Below, piece after piece: positions 54,803 to 64,000 of a DNA stretch of 64,000 nt. The notes under the pieces were generated by a model. The model did no database searches and was not told the origin of the DNA. It saw only the letters and a list, made by a program, of their open reading frames with translations. The stretch is from NCBI RefSeq assembly GCF_024763615.1, contig NC_077222.1:24552001-24616000 (forward strand), written 5' to 3'. Numbering within the stretch: the stretch's first letter is position 1; each line of letters begins with the position of its first letter. This stretch comes from Phlebotomus papatasi (Eukaryota; Arthropoda; Insecta; Diptera; Psychodidae). The translations under genes were made by a program, and so were the position numbers.

Positions 54803-55045
54803 TACTTGAAATATCCGCAAAAAATCGCAAAATTCATTGTATATTCGCCATATTCACAATTACCCAAAATATTTATAGAATAGACAAAATATTCCTAAAT
54901 AATAAATACTTGGAATATTCCGCAATAATCTTCAAAATTCTCTAAGTATTAAAAATGCGCGCAATATTCCGTAATAATCAATAAATATTCACTATATTTT
55001 CACAATATTCACTAAAATTCTTGGAGTATTCAAAATATTCTCATA
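54803..55045. repeat. Degenerate AATATTC-rich tract
   Basis: AATATTC, ATATTCC and TATTCAC words recur about every 15-25 bp with no fixed period. A similar short tract is at 50160-50240. Probably an eroded simple repeat. Confidence 0.45.
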
Positions 55046-55392
55046 TTGCTAATTAAACCAGAATTTTAAAATCAAATTTTTTGAGTTTGTTTGCTTTTTA
55101 TATAATAATTAAGCTTATTTCTACAAATAATTTGTAAAAACTTACATAAAATAGATAATTTTTACGCTAAAACATTTAGATGTGTAAACTCTGCGTTAAC
55201 AATATGATTTTTGGAAACATTTTAATGTTTTTGGCTAAATCTGCCTGATCAAATTGCACAAAAATATGCAGATCATTTTTACGCATAAATATTATTAGAA
55301 TTGTTATATTTTTAATATTTCATTTTATTTGAATTTTTACTGAAAAACATAAAAGTAAAAAAAAATGATCAGTTAGAAAATATGGTTAGTAA

Positions 55393-55820
55393 TGGCTTCT
55401 GCACAATTTTTAGAAAAGGAAAATGTCATGAAATCTAAATTCACATCCCTTTCTTTCTCAAACGTTTTGCAAATGCATATTTTATTCTTTCGCACTCCTA
55501 ACTCGGCTTAGAAAAAATTAATTTATTATGATGTTTAAAGGAAAGAAGAAGAGTGTGCGAAAGAGTGAGATATTCTATACGATTAGAAAAAGAAAGAGAT
55601 GCGAATTTCAGAAAGTAAAAATTTAAAAGATTTGCATAAGTCTATCCCACTCTTTCAGTCTTAAAATGAGTCTGAACTAAATTTAATTTGATGTGATGTT
55701 CCAAAGAAGAAGAAGAGTGCGCAAGAGTATGATGAACCTATTCAGAACTTTTGAGAAAGAAAGGGATATAAATTTTGATTCAATGAAATTTTCTTGATTT
55801 AAAAGCTGTGCCGGAGTTAC
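55393..55820. mobile_element. TGGCTCC palindromic element, doubled copy
   Basis: Starts TGGCTTCTGCACAATTTTTA and ends GCTGTGCCGGAGTTA. The interior has two successive copies of the TTTGCA-AAG-TC/TATCCCACTC and AAGAAGAAGAGTG blocks, as if two elements had recombined. GGTCAGTAAATAATAAG follows at 55848. Confidence 0.65.
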
Positions 55821-55916
55821 AAAACTAAATTTTATTACTAAATTCGGTCAGTAAATAATAAGATTTGATCAGCAAGCATTGAGCTTAATCAGTAAATACC
55901 TAGATTTTGCCAGTAG

Positions 55917-56163
55917 TGGCTCCGGTACACGTTTTATATCAGGAAAATGTAGTTAAATTAAAATTGGGATCTCTTTTCTCTTTTTTGTATCAAACTTTCC
56001 CGCTCGAAATTAGATTGAACTGAATTGAATTCTGCTTGATGTTCAAAATTATAAAAAGAGTTGGAAAGAATAGAATAGACATATGCAAACAATTTGAGAA
56101 GGAAAATTATATGAATTTCGACTTAATGAAATATTCTTGACCTAAAGGTTGTGCCAGCGGCCA
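55917..56163. mobile_element. TGGCTCC palindromic element
   Basis: 247 bp, ends TGGCTCCGGTACACGTTTTA and CTAAAGGTTGTGCCAGCGGCCA. Preceded and followed by degenerate minisatellite units (GATTTTGCCAGTA; GTGAGCAGAAAAAAATGGTC). Confidence 0.7.
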
Positions 56164-56250
56164 TAAAAAATGAAACTTGTGCAGCAAATAATGAATTTGT
56201 ACCGCAAAAATTAAGTTTCGTGAGCAGAAAAAAATGGTCAGTGAAAGACA

Positions 56251-56981
56251 TACAGTGGCGGCCAATAAAATAGAATCACTCTTAAAAGTTTAGTTTTTTT
56301 AACTTTTGGCACCTTTATTCTAGTGTGTTTAAAAAATTTTAATTTATAAATGTTAAAGTAATTGCCTTACGTCGAAAAAAATACAGTACTGGCCGCAAAA
56401 GGTCTGTATTTTTACTCAGAATGCGTCAAAAGTGATGTTCTGCTCGGACAAAAAAAATAGAATCACTCTCATTTATAGTCATAAACTGAGATTCACTTTG
56501 AGTATTTCAAAAATAACAAAATTTTAGTGTAACGTCAGTAATTATTAAGTGTCTTGACAATTAATTTTCCAAGTTTGGACAAAGGAAACTACGGGAAATT
56601 AAATAAAATGTAGAACTTTCTTGTTAGAGACTCTATTAGATTTTTGAGGCTACAAAAGCATGGAATGATCGTGTATATCATAGCTGACAACATTAAATTA
56701 CAAAAATCAATAATCCATAACACAGTGGAGAGTTTACGTAAACATAAGACTTGAAGTTTTGGCTGCCACCGGTTTCACGGGTCAACCGTATTAAGAAAAC
56801 GACAACAATTCAAGATTTTCGAATTGTTGAATTGGGACAAATAAAGTTGAAAAGGTCCTTAAGTAAGTCCTGGCTAAGTTAGAAATAGATTTCAACCATT
56901 TGTATCACTACAAATTTATTTTGTCTACATTAAAAAACCCAAGTTTTCAGAAGTGATTCTATTTTATTAGCTGCCACTGTA
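56251..56981 (+). mobile_element. Tc1-like element, internally deleted
   Basis: TA-flanked, 727 bp inside the TA. Left end CAGTGGCGGCCAATAAAATA then GAATCACT; right end AGTGATTCTATTTTATTAGC then TGCCACTG. GGCGGCCAA-type ends, a TA target and N-terminal transposase traces fit the Tc1 group. The catalytic region is gone. Confidence 0.85.
56629..56882 (+). pseudogene. Tc1-like transposase N-terminal remnant
   Basis: 56629-56754 reads RFLRLQKHGMIVYIIADNIK and then SIIHNTVESLRK before a stop, matching the first helix-turn-helix of Tc1-type transposases. After a frame shift, 56757-56882 reads KKTTTIQDFRIVELGQIKLK, like the second DNA-binding helix block (usually R-P-R-K-T-T...D-R-I...). The DDE catalytic domain is absent. 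Clearly non-functional. Confidence 0.65.
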
Positions 56982-56983
56982 TA

Positions 56984-57240
56984 TGGCTACTGAACACCTT
57001 TTAGACCCAGAAAATTTCGTGAAATTGAATTTCACATTCCTTTCTTTCCCAAACGTTTTAGACATGTCTATCCCACTCTATCGCAATCAAAATTAGATTG
57101 AACTAAATTGAATTTTTCTTGACGTTCAAAAGAATAAAAAGAAAACGAAAAAGTAGGATTCGTATATGCAAAGCAATTGAATAAGATACGTGAATTTTTA
57201 TTTCACAAATTTTTCTGATCTAAAAGGTGTACCAAAGCCA
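56984..57240. mobile_element. TGGCTCC palindromic element
   Basis: 257 bp, ends TGGCTACTGAACACCTTTTA and CTAAAAGGTGTACCAAAGCCA. It begins 3 bp after the Tc1-like element's right TA, so that element may have landed at its edge. Confidence 0.75.
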
Positions 57241-57385
57241 TTAGAACTCCTTTATTTCCCTCTGCTAAAACTTGCATGAAAATTTCATTGCTTTTAAAAT
57301 TTTAAATACAGTAACGTCTAAATTTGACTTATTGGTGACTAAATTTAATATTTCATTGATCACTTGCAGAGTGCTTTAATTTCGT

Positions 57386-57851
57386 CACTGAGAGAAATCC
57401 GAAATAGGGGAAACTGGGGTATCACCAAACACGGGGTAGCACCAAACACTGCGATTTTTTAATCAGATATTTGACTTCAGAGGACAAGACTTATAGAAAT
57501 TTATAGACATTATAGAGATGCTTGTCCACTGAAAAAATGGTATAGATAGTCCAAGTAGTTTAGGAATAAAAATTAGTGTTTGGTGCTACCTCGTGTTTAG
57601 TGGTGCCCCAGTTTCCCCTAGTTAAAATAACATTCCGTAAATGTTAATTTTACCCTGCAGTATTGATTTAAAATCGGTGTAAATATTACTCTTTTTAGGT
57701 GTATTGGGGGTTAAAATTACCATTTTCATGTTAATTTTATTCTAAAATATGTGTAAAATTAATATTAAAAAATGTTGATAAATTTTTACACCTAAAAAGT
57801 GTTAAAATTATGAGGAAAAAAAGTTAATCGCACCCTCTTTTTTTCTCAGTG
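57386..57851. mobile_element. MITE, CACTGAGAGAAA family, carrying a nested MITE
   Basis: Ends CACTGAGAGAAATCCGAAA and TTTTTTTCTCAGTG. The 57405-57620 element interrupts it. Without that insertion it would be about 250 bp, the family length. Confidence 0.88.
57405..57620. mobile_element. MITE, AAACTGGGG family, nested
   Basis: 216 bp with TA at each side. Left end TAGGGGAAACTGGGGTATC, right end GTGCCCCAGTTTCCCCTA, CACCAAACA twice in the left arm. The empty site can be inferred from other host copies (CGAAAAAGTTAAAAT), so target use is TA. Confidence 0.9.
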
Positions 57852-58119
57852 GTTAAATTTTGAGATTAATCAGTTAATTGAGATTGAATCATTCCAACTA
57901 CTAAAATATTCTTTACTCTCACTACCTCACATTTACCTATCTTCATTAGAAATCTAAATTCTCTCTTAATTCACTTTCCTTTCCAAGTTGAAATATATGG
58001 AGAAGGGTGAAAATCTCTCGCTATTGTTACAACTTTAAAGCTGCCATAAACTACTACATAAATTGAGAAAATCCAAAATTTCACCTCAACTTGTTCACCC
58101 CCCTGCCCCAACATTGCAG

Positions 58120-58350
58120 ATACTGTAATTTATCGCCCTCCAATGCACGAAGCCACCCCTTCTTTATCTTTTGCTTTCCGGAGGAGAAGTGTGAGAAAAT
58201 CTCCGGGTGGAACCTTGTTGCTGGAAGCTGCCTTTAAATGGCATCCGCCAAATCCCAGTGATATGAGTGCGTCACCCAATCCTGGAGTCTCCTCCACAAT
58301 CCCCCCCTTTAGGAAAACCACTCATTCTCCTCCAACTCGTCGGATAGCAG
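58120..58350 (+). CDS. Possible internal coding exon E
   Basis: A strong acceptor (CCCCCCTGCCCCAACATTGCAG) and a fair donor (AGCAG|GTGAAT) enclose 231 nt (77 codons' worth), open in one frame throughout, phase 1 at both ends. It begins TVIYRPPMHEATPSLSFAFR and continues RRSVRKSPGGTLLLEAAFKW; the end is Pro/Ser/Thr-rich (TIPPFRKTTHSPPTRRIAG). G+C is well above the surroundings. The minus strand is also partly open. No family is recognised; it reads like a disordered region. Confidence 0.35.
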
Positions 58351-59247
58351 GTGAATGAATTTGAACTGTTGCCATGCTGGGTGTCCGCAATATTATCTTC
58401 ATTTGAATATAATTTTGGTGTCGTTTCGTACAGGTGACGTTTTATGAGTATCCCACCAAAATATATATTTCAACCCACCACAATAGATCCACTGGTCACC
58501 CAACCCATCACCGACAGGTCCCTGGCACAGAACGAGACTGATGAAGATGGGTAAACTCAATTTTGCCACATATTACACTACCTTTCCCACCGACATACGA
58601 CATCTCCTGGAATCCTATTGAGAAGTGTTGTATGGCCACTATATTGTATGCTATAAGCCCATGCTTCTTATTTAGAGTTTTGTTTTTTTCGTGAAATTTA
58701 TAAATTTGGAAGATTTAGTGGAGGAATTTATAGTGAAAATGCCAAGGAATAGACTAAAACAAGGATTTTCCGAGTATCAAAACCGTATCTTGTTAAACAA
58801 AGTTCAATGAATGAGTGAGTTTAATACCTCACAAAAGCAACAAGAACGATAAGATAGCCCGATATACCCTTAAAAAATACTGAGGATACTGAAGGTTTAT
58901 TTAAACGAAATTAATTTTTTATACTCAGAAATATTGATTATATTCCACCCAAAAGCTCATATCAAAACACCTCCCTTTTAGTAATCATCATTAAATAAAG
59001 TTTATGAATTCTTATACTTTCTAATTTCCTACGTATATAAAAACTTGCAATATCTATATTTTTCTCAAGAAAATTAACGAAATTATCCATTCTAAATTCG
59101 CAATGAATTTGTTTAAATTTAATTATATTTTCGAAGGGTGGATTAAATATTCTTTTATGAATTTTTGATAACAAAAAATTATGATGATTAAAGGAAAATT
59201 GAAAAACCAAGCACAACATTAAAAATTGAAAAACAGAAAAAAATACT
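58351..59247. other. No gene recognised
   Basis: To 58640 unique island. 58518-58550 (33 nt, CCATCACCGACAG to GATGG|GTAAAC) is a possible phase-1 microexon, very weak. 58650-59247 is AT-rich. Confidence 0.4.
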
Positions 59248-59453
59248 TAGGGGGAGGTGGGGCTACTTTGAGCTGTGGGCCTACGTTTATATACGATTTT
59301 CCGCATATTTATAAAGGAAACTCGAGATCATCGTAATGTAATTTTAGATCGACAAAACAATTGTGAATTTAAATTAAGCTATGGCAAGGCTCAACTTTTA
59401 GTAACGTGAAAAATTAGTATATCAAGAGCTTAAAGTAGTCCCACATTTCTCTA
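59248..59453. mobile_element. MITE, TAGGGGGAGGTGGGGC type
   Basis: TA-flanked, 206 bp. TAGGGGGAGGTGGGGCTACT then TTGAGC at the left; the complement GCTTAAAGTAGTCCCACATT, eroded, then TCTCTA at the right. Confidence 0.72.
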
Positions 59454-59467
59454 TTTATTTTCTTAGA

Positions 59468-60000
59468 TTAACCCTCTAACGGGTAAGATCGCCTCTAGGC
59501 GGTGTTCACAAAAATAACATTTACAGCGACAATAAAGGTTTTATTTATTTAAAAGTGATATAGTGCCCTCGGTAATAGTCTTATAAACATCTCTTGAAAG
59601 TTTGAACTTATTTTGACTCTTCGTTTTGTTGCTATTCCTGCTTTTGTGTGACAGGTCAGAGAAAAAGCAAAAAAAAATATTAGTGCAAAAAAACTCATTT
59701 CGAATTTCCATAAAAATACCGATTTAAAGTTATCTGACTAAAATAAATTTATTTTTTACTGAAAGATATGTCATTCTGCTTTGTATATTTTATTTAAAAA
59801 ATTGAAAAAAAACTAAAAACGTGAATTTTAGAAGCAAAAAGAGTTTCAAAAAATTTTTATATTTTCTCACCTAGCGCCTAAACTAAAAGAGATAATGAAG
59901 AATGGATGGTTCTTTCGACTTTATTGGATCATAATTATCCTAGAAAACATTGTTTTAGAACTTTTTTTGAATATTAAAGAAAACACCGTTAGAGGGTTAA
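59468..60000. mobile_element. piggyBac-like non-autonomous element
   Basis: 533 bp. TTAA at both ends, then CCCTCTAACGG and its complement CCGTTAGAGGG. Just inside the left end is a palindrome CGCCTCTAGGCG. TTAA target plus CCCT-n-TAACG ends are the piggyBac signature. No transposase. Confidence 0.82.
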
Positions 60001-60085
60001 AAACTTGTCTTAACATTAGTATCTTTTAAGAATTTTCTGAAATAGTCTTAGTGCCCAATGAAATATATAACTTAACTCAGTTAAG

Positions 60086-61184
60086 TACAGTGGGACCTCG
60101 ATATAGTCTATCCCCGATAGAGTCAACAGATATTTTTTTTACTCTACGGACTCCGATAGTGTCAACTTGGACCCAAATTGACTCCGATAGAGTCAACTTT
60201 TCTTGTATTATTAAACTAATAATATTATAATATAGTTCAATATTATTTTTTAGAAATAAAAAACAGTCTTATTGTGTATCAACGTAACACTTTGAACACA
60301 AGAAAAAATATTTAGGTAAGGACATGGTAATTTTGTGATAAAATTCGTAGGTTTATTAACCATATAATCATTTTCCAACAAAATCATTTTCTTTACGTGA
60401 TTTTAAGCATTTTGACCGATTGAAAGTTCTCTTGTTTTAAGATTTTTTGATTGGGCCTATAATCACAATATAAGGAATTTTAAGCCATCATTAATTTGTA
60501 AGTGAATAATATTATGACAAAAACAAAAAATATAAACTCGAATTACCAAAAAACGTACAGGATACTAGATTTTTTGAGTATAACATAGTGAAAAAACATT
60601 TCTAAATTTATTCGAACTTTTTAAAGACTTTACTCTTCTTTAAAAATGTGCATGGTAACCAATCATAAAAATTACGCTTCTAAAGAAAAAGTGTAAATTT
60701 ATTTTAACTTACGTTTTTAATTTAAAATATCAGTATCTCAAAAGAAAATTTGGATCAGAAACAAAAATAAGCAATAGAAAATCAATTTTTTTTAGGCAAA
60801 AAAATTTTGAAGCAAATTCAAATATTCTTTAAGAATAATGCCATTTCGCGCACTTTTTCGGTACGAAAATGTGCATAATTCCTGGACTGAGTGTATTTAC
60901 TAATAATAAAAATATTCTTAAAAATCATTCCTTAATCTCCCATTTTTGCCTAAACACACGACTTTTTTGGGACAGAGATTAATTTAATAAATGGAATAAT
61001 TTAATAAAATATTATATCATCGTGTTGAATTTATCAATGATCCAGTACAAACATAAAAATAATACCCCTTTATATTAATATTTCACATTTTAAAATATGT
61101 TTTCGGACTCCGATAGAGTCAACGAATCCAACAGAGTCAACAAGCCTGGAAATAAATAGTTGACTCTATCGAGGTCCCACTGTA
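60086..61184. mobile_element. pogo/Tigger-like non-autonomous element
   Basis: TA-flanked, 1095 bp inside the TA. Left end CAGTGGGACCTCGATATAGT, right end TGACTCTATCGAGGTCCCAC then TG. The word GACTCCGATAGAGTCAAC recurs at 60148, 60180 and 61108, next to each end. CAGTgGgACCTCGATA-type ends belong to pogo/Tigger-like transposons. The interior is AT-rich with no transposase frame. Confidence 0.82.
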
Positions 61185-61921
61185 TTTTAAATTTCATAAA
61201 AATTTCTGATAATCTAATAAATTTTGGAAATAAATCAAAATAAATCTACGCTCTGTGAGATCTAGAAAATTTCTGCAAAATATTTTGATATATTCATGAA
61301 TAGACAAAGTTTTAAGGAAATAATGATTAGGACAAGGAGATAATGACAAGGAGACATATGACAAAGCAAGGAGAGTACAGATTTGACCACTGAGGAATTC
61401 TTGGGGTCTGAGCCGAAAACTTTGGGAAAAATCAACTTTTTCTTAGCTACCCCATCCCCCGACGCCTACCGGAATTGATAATACTGTAATAAAAGGATTC
61501 AAGGAAGCTCAAGAAAATAAATGGGCCTAAATAGACCTCTTTGAAAGAGACAGAATGTTTAAAGTACGGTTTTGCCCTTAACATTCCCAATAAGGGGCAG
61601 AGTGGGACAAAAAAGGGGCTGTTCCGAACGCAGTTTTTTTGTCAAACTTTGGTATTTCTGGCAATATAGAGCTGCAACCCTGGGTCAAATACTTCTTCGG
61701 GAACAATCTCATCTATAAATTGCACTACAAATCTTTTCAGTAATCTAAGTTTATCTTACTTTAATAAATAAACGTTTTAAATGGTTTAAATTAAACTAAG
61801 CTTCAATAATTTAAATGCTAAAACGCTCGGTACATCAAGCAAGTGTATTGGGTTCGAAACTCCTAAAGGTCACAAGTAATTTTTTTTTATTTTCTAAGTT
61901 CAAAACAGAATTGACGAGTTA
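61185..61921. other. No gene seen; one lone TIR-like end
   Basis: TAAGGGGCAGAGTGGGACAA at 61591 looks like an end of the TAGGGG group without a partner. The rest is AT-rich, with an imperfect GACAAGGAGA duplication near 61332. Confidence 0.4.
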
Positions 61922-62331
61922 TAAGGGAAGAGCACCAGCGATCGGCGGTGTTCCTCGGATCTTCAACTTATTACCATATTGTTAGACCAATTCGATTGAA
62001 TTTTTAAAAATGATTAGCTACTTTTTACTATTGAACTCTCATAAGAATGCAGTGCATTAGCTCAGATTTAATTTATAAAGTCTATTTTCCGTGAGGTACC
62101 TGATTAAATTCGTGACGATCCGAGATACAGAGTACATAGTTGTAATTACATCTACTTTTTATTAATTTATTGTAAAAATTTAAAACTCAAATGCACAGAT
62201 ATAGTTAAATGGATCATTAATATCCCGATTAGTATGCACAAAAATACAAAGTATACTATTTTGAGACTTATATTTGCAACTAAATATCGAGGATGTCTCT
62301 TAACATTCCGATCTGGGGTGCTCTTCCCTTA
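61922..62331. mobile_element. MITE, TAAGGGAAGAGCACC
   Basis: TA-flanked, 410 bp. Ends TAAGGGAAGAGCACCAGCGA then TCGG, and CCGATCTGGGGTGCTCTTCC then CTTA. The inverted match is limited to about 25 bp; the interior is AT-rich. Single copy here. Confidence 0.75.
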
Positions 62332-64000
62332 TGTAGTCAAACTTAGGTAGATTTTTATATATATATTAAAAAACTAGAGTTCTCTGCACTGAAATATTTC
62401 AATCACAGTTCCAATGAAACTAATGAAATATTGAAGCTCTGCGGTTCATTCCATGAGATGAGCGAGAGACAGATAAAAAGCTCCCCTAACAATATATTTA
62501 CCTTTTATTTATTTACATACACCACATTTTTTTGGTGTCTGTGAATTGAAATATCAGACCAACCACTGAGGATTACGTAACAGATTTGTTTGACTATGCT
62601 ATCTACATGATTTTTCCCTCTTCACCATCAGCCAACATTTTCATTTTGAAATTTTCCACCGTCACATATGTGAATTATTAAATTTTTTGAATGCAACTCA
62701 TATCTTATTATAGCATAAAATGAGCGGGTTTTTTGAATTTTTGCTTCAGATGTGAGCTTGATTTTGGGGAATTTTTGCACGTGGAGAGCTCTCTTTTTTT
62801 TCGTCATGGCAAATATTGGAACAAGAGGGGGTGGTGTTTGAACAATTCTTTGACATTCAATATGAAATCACTGCAGGAGTATTCAATTGCAGAAATATCG
62901 TTTTCAATGCTGTAAGCTACATTGTAGATATTGGCAACAACAGGAGGAAAAGGCTTTTCGATAATTGAAGTACAAATCAATCCAAGTTTGAATTTAACAC
63001 AGAATGAGATACAGGGTAAGAGGGGGTCTATGCTTCCCTGCTGAGTGGTTTAATTTCAAAAGGATCATGAATATGCAATCTTTAATAATAATTTGTTAAA
63101 TAATGGAAATATTTCCCACATTCACTTGCATGTAATGACAAATAAACCGCAATTTAAATGAATTTTACTACCGATGGAATACCGCAAAAATCACACACAC
63201 ATCCTGCCTGAATTCTCTTTTTTTTTTTGTTCTGCAATCACACAATTTCCCCAATGAAGTATAATAAATGCAAAAAAAAAATATTTGGAACTCAACCCCA
63301 AATAAAATCTACTGAATTTGATGGATGCAATTTTCAATATCATTCCCTTTATTCTATTTTATGCCAAACCCCATCCTAACCACCCCAACTCAATCATGGA
63401 CAAGTGCAAAAAAATAAAATGGAATGACTATGCAAATGGGTGCTAAATTAATTAATGTGACCTTTATACCTTTGGTGCATGTATTATCCAATTGAACATA
63501 ATAATTTTTTCCATCTGAAATTCATTTTTTTTTGTTTATACCGTTTATACCAAAATGATAAAGGTGCGTTACACATTCATTAAATTTCCCAACACGGACT
63601 ATAAAGGTGCAAAAAGTCATTAATTAAAAGTTGCTCTCACAGGAAAATAATTTTATTAACATTTTCAACAAAATATTGACGAATTTTCCCCCCGAGAATA
63701 TCTCCATTTTGTTGACGAGGAAAGATTGCAAAGAAGATGCATATCCCTTGCAGAAAATCCTTAAACTTTTCCTCATGCTATCCCCATGGGGGTCGAAACT
63801 TGAGTCTATATGCACAAGATCCTACGAGACTCATAGATAAATCATAAATGTTATGCCTTATTAAAGGATTTTGCAGTGATAGAAAATATTTGTTACACAA
63901 TTTAAACTAACGAAAACCCACCCCAACCCCTTTAAAGACCAAAGCTTGGACTTTCCCTGAAGAACAAGATCCTTCCTCTTGATATCCATCAGGTCAAAGA
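62332..64000. other. No gene recognised; unique island to window end
   Basis: 62500-63960 is unique, pyrimidine-rich DNA with frames below 75 codons. 62928-63015 ends at a strong donor ACAGG|GTAAGA and reads ILATTGGKGFSIIEVQINPS then LNLTQNEIQ in phase 0. A shorter version starting at 62944 would be phase 1, like exon E's exit. The acceptors are weak. The window stops just after another acceptor-like GATATCCATCAG. Confidence 0.35.

Noticed and set aside
1..64000. CRISPR arrays, rRNA, bacterial operons, viral genes
   Set aside because: None is visible. Repeats are TIR, palindromic or minisatellite in type, and no capsid, polymerase or integrase frame was recognised.

Overview
The window looks like eukaryotic nuclear DNA, most likely from an insect. 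A nematoceran fly such as a sand fly would fit, but no diagnostic gene confirms this. The sequence is AT-rich. Six-frame reading gives only short ORFs, and no bacterial gene layout, rRNA or CRISPR array is visible. Most of it is non-coding (intronic or intergenic) DNA, in which unique 'islands' with more G+C alternate with a dense, nested collection of short non-autonomous transposable elements.

Layout: 0-10 kb holds many TA-flanked terminal-inverted-repeat (TIR) elements, a 3' tail of a LINE with a 13-bp target duplication, one tRNA-Thr(AGU)-like gene, and a cluster of CCACGCCC words. 10-11.5 kb holds a 21-bp minisatellite between two related palindromic elements. 18.3-20.6 kb holds a dispersed series of the same palindrome, TTTAGTACA-N4-TGTACTAAA, interrupted by two elements. 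21.28 kb holds a minus-strand sequence that matches a recursive-splicing ratchet point. 23-31 kb holds more TIR elements, a foldback element whose arms are built from a short repeat, and a multi-level nest at 29.0-30.3 kb. 33-37 kb holds a 1.3-kb TIR element, an element inside an element, and a large scrambled inverted repeat. 39-46 kb and 50-62 kb hold further copies, including a Tc1-like remnant with a broken transposase and a pogo-like element.

Protein coding: no gene is recognised. Five short splice-bounded reading frames on the plus strand (near 4.5, 26.3, 32.3, 48.5 and 58.2 kb) have intron phases that fit one another and could be exons of one long-intron gene. Short open frames between splice-like words are common by chance, so these are low-confidence hypotheses. 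The minus-strand ratchet point suggests that a long-intron transcript may also run the other way.

The strongest unexplained patterns are two. One is the palindrome series at 18.3-20.6 kb. The other is a 'family of families' of TA-flanked elements that share only the outer TAGGG(G)-type end, while several families repeat a private word two or three times just inside each end.
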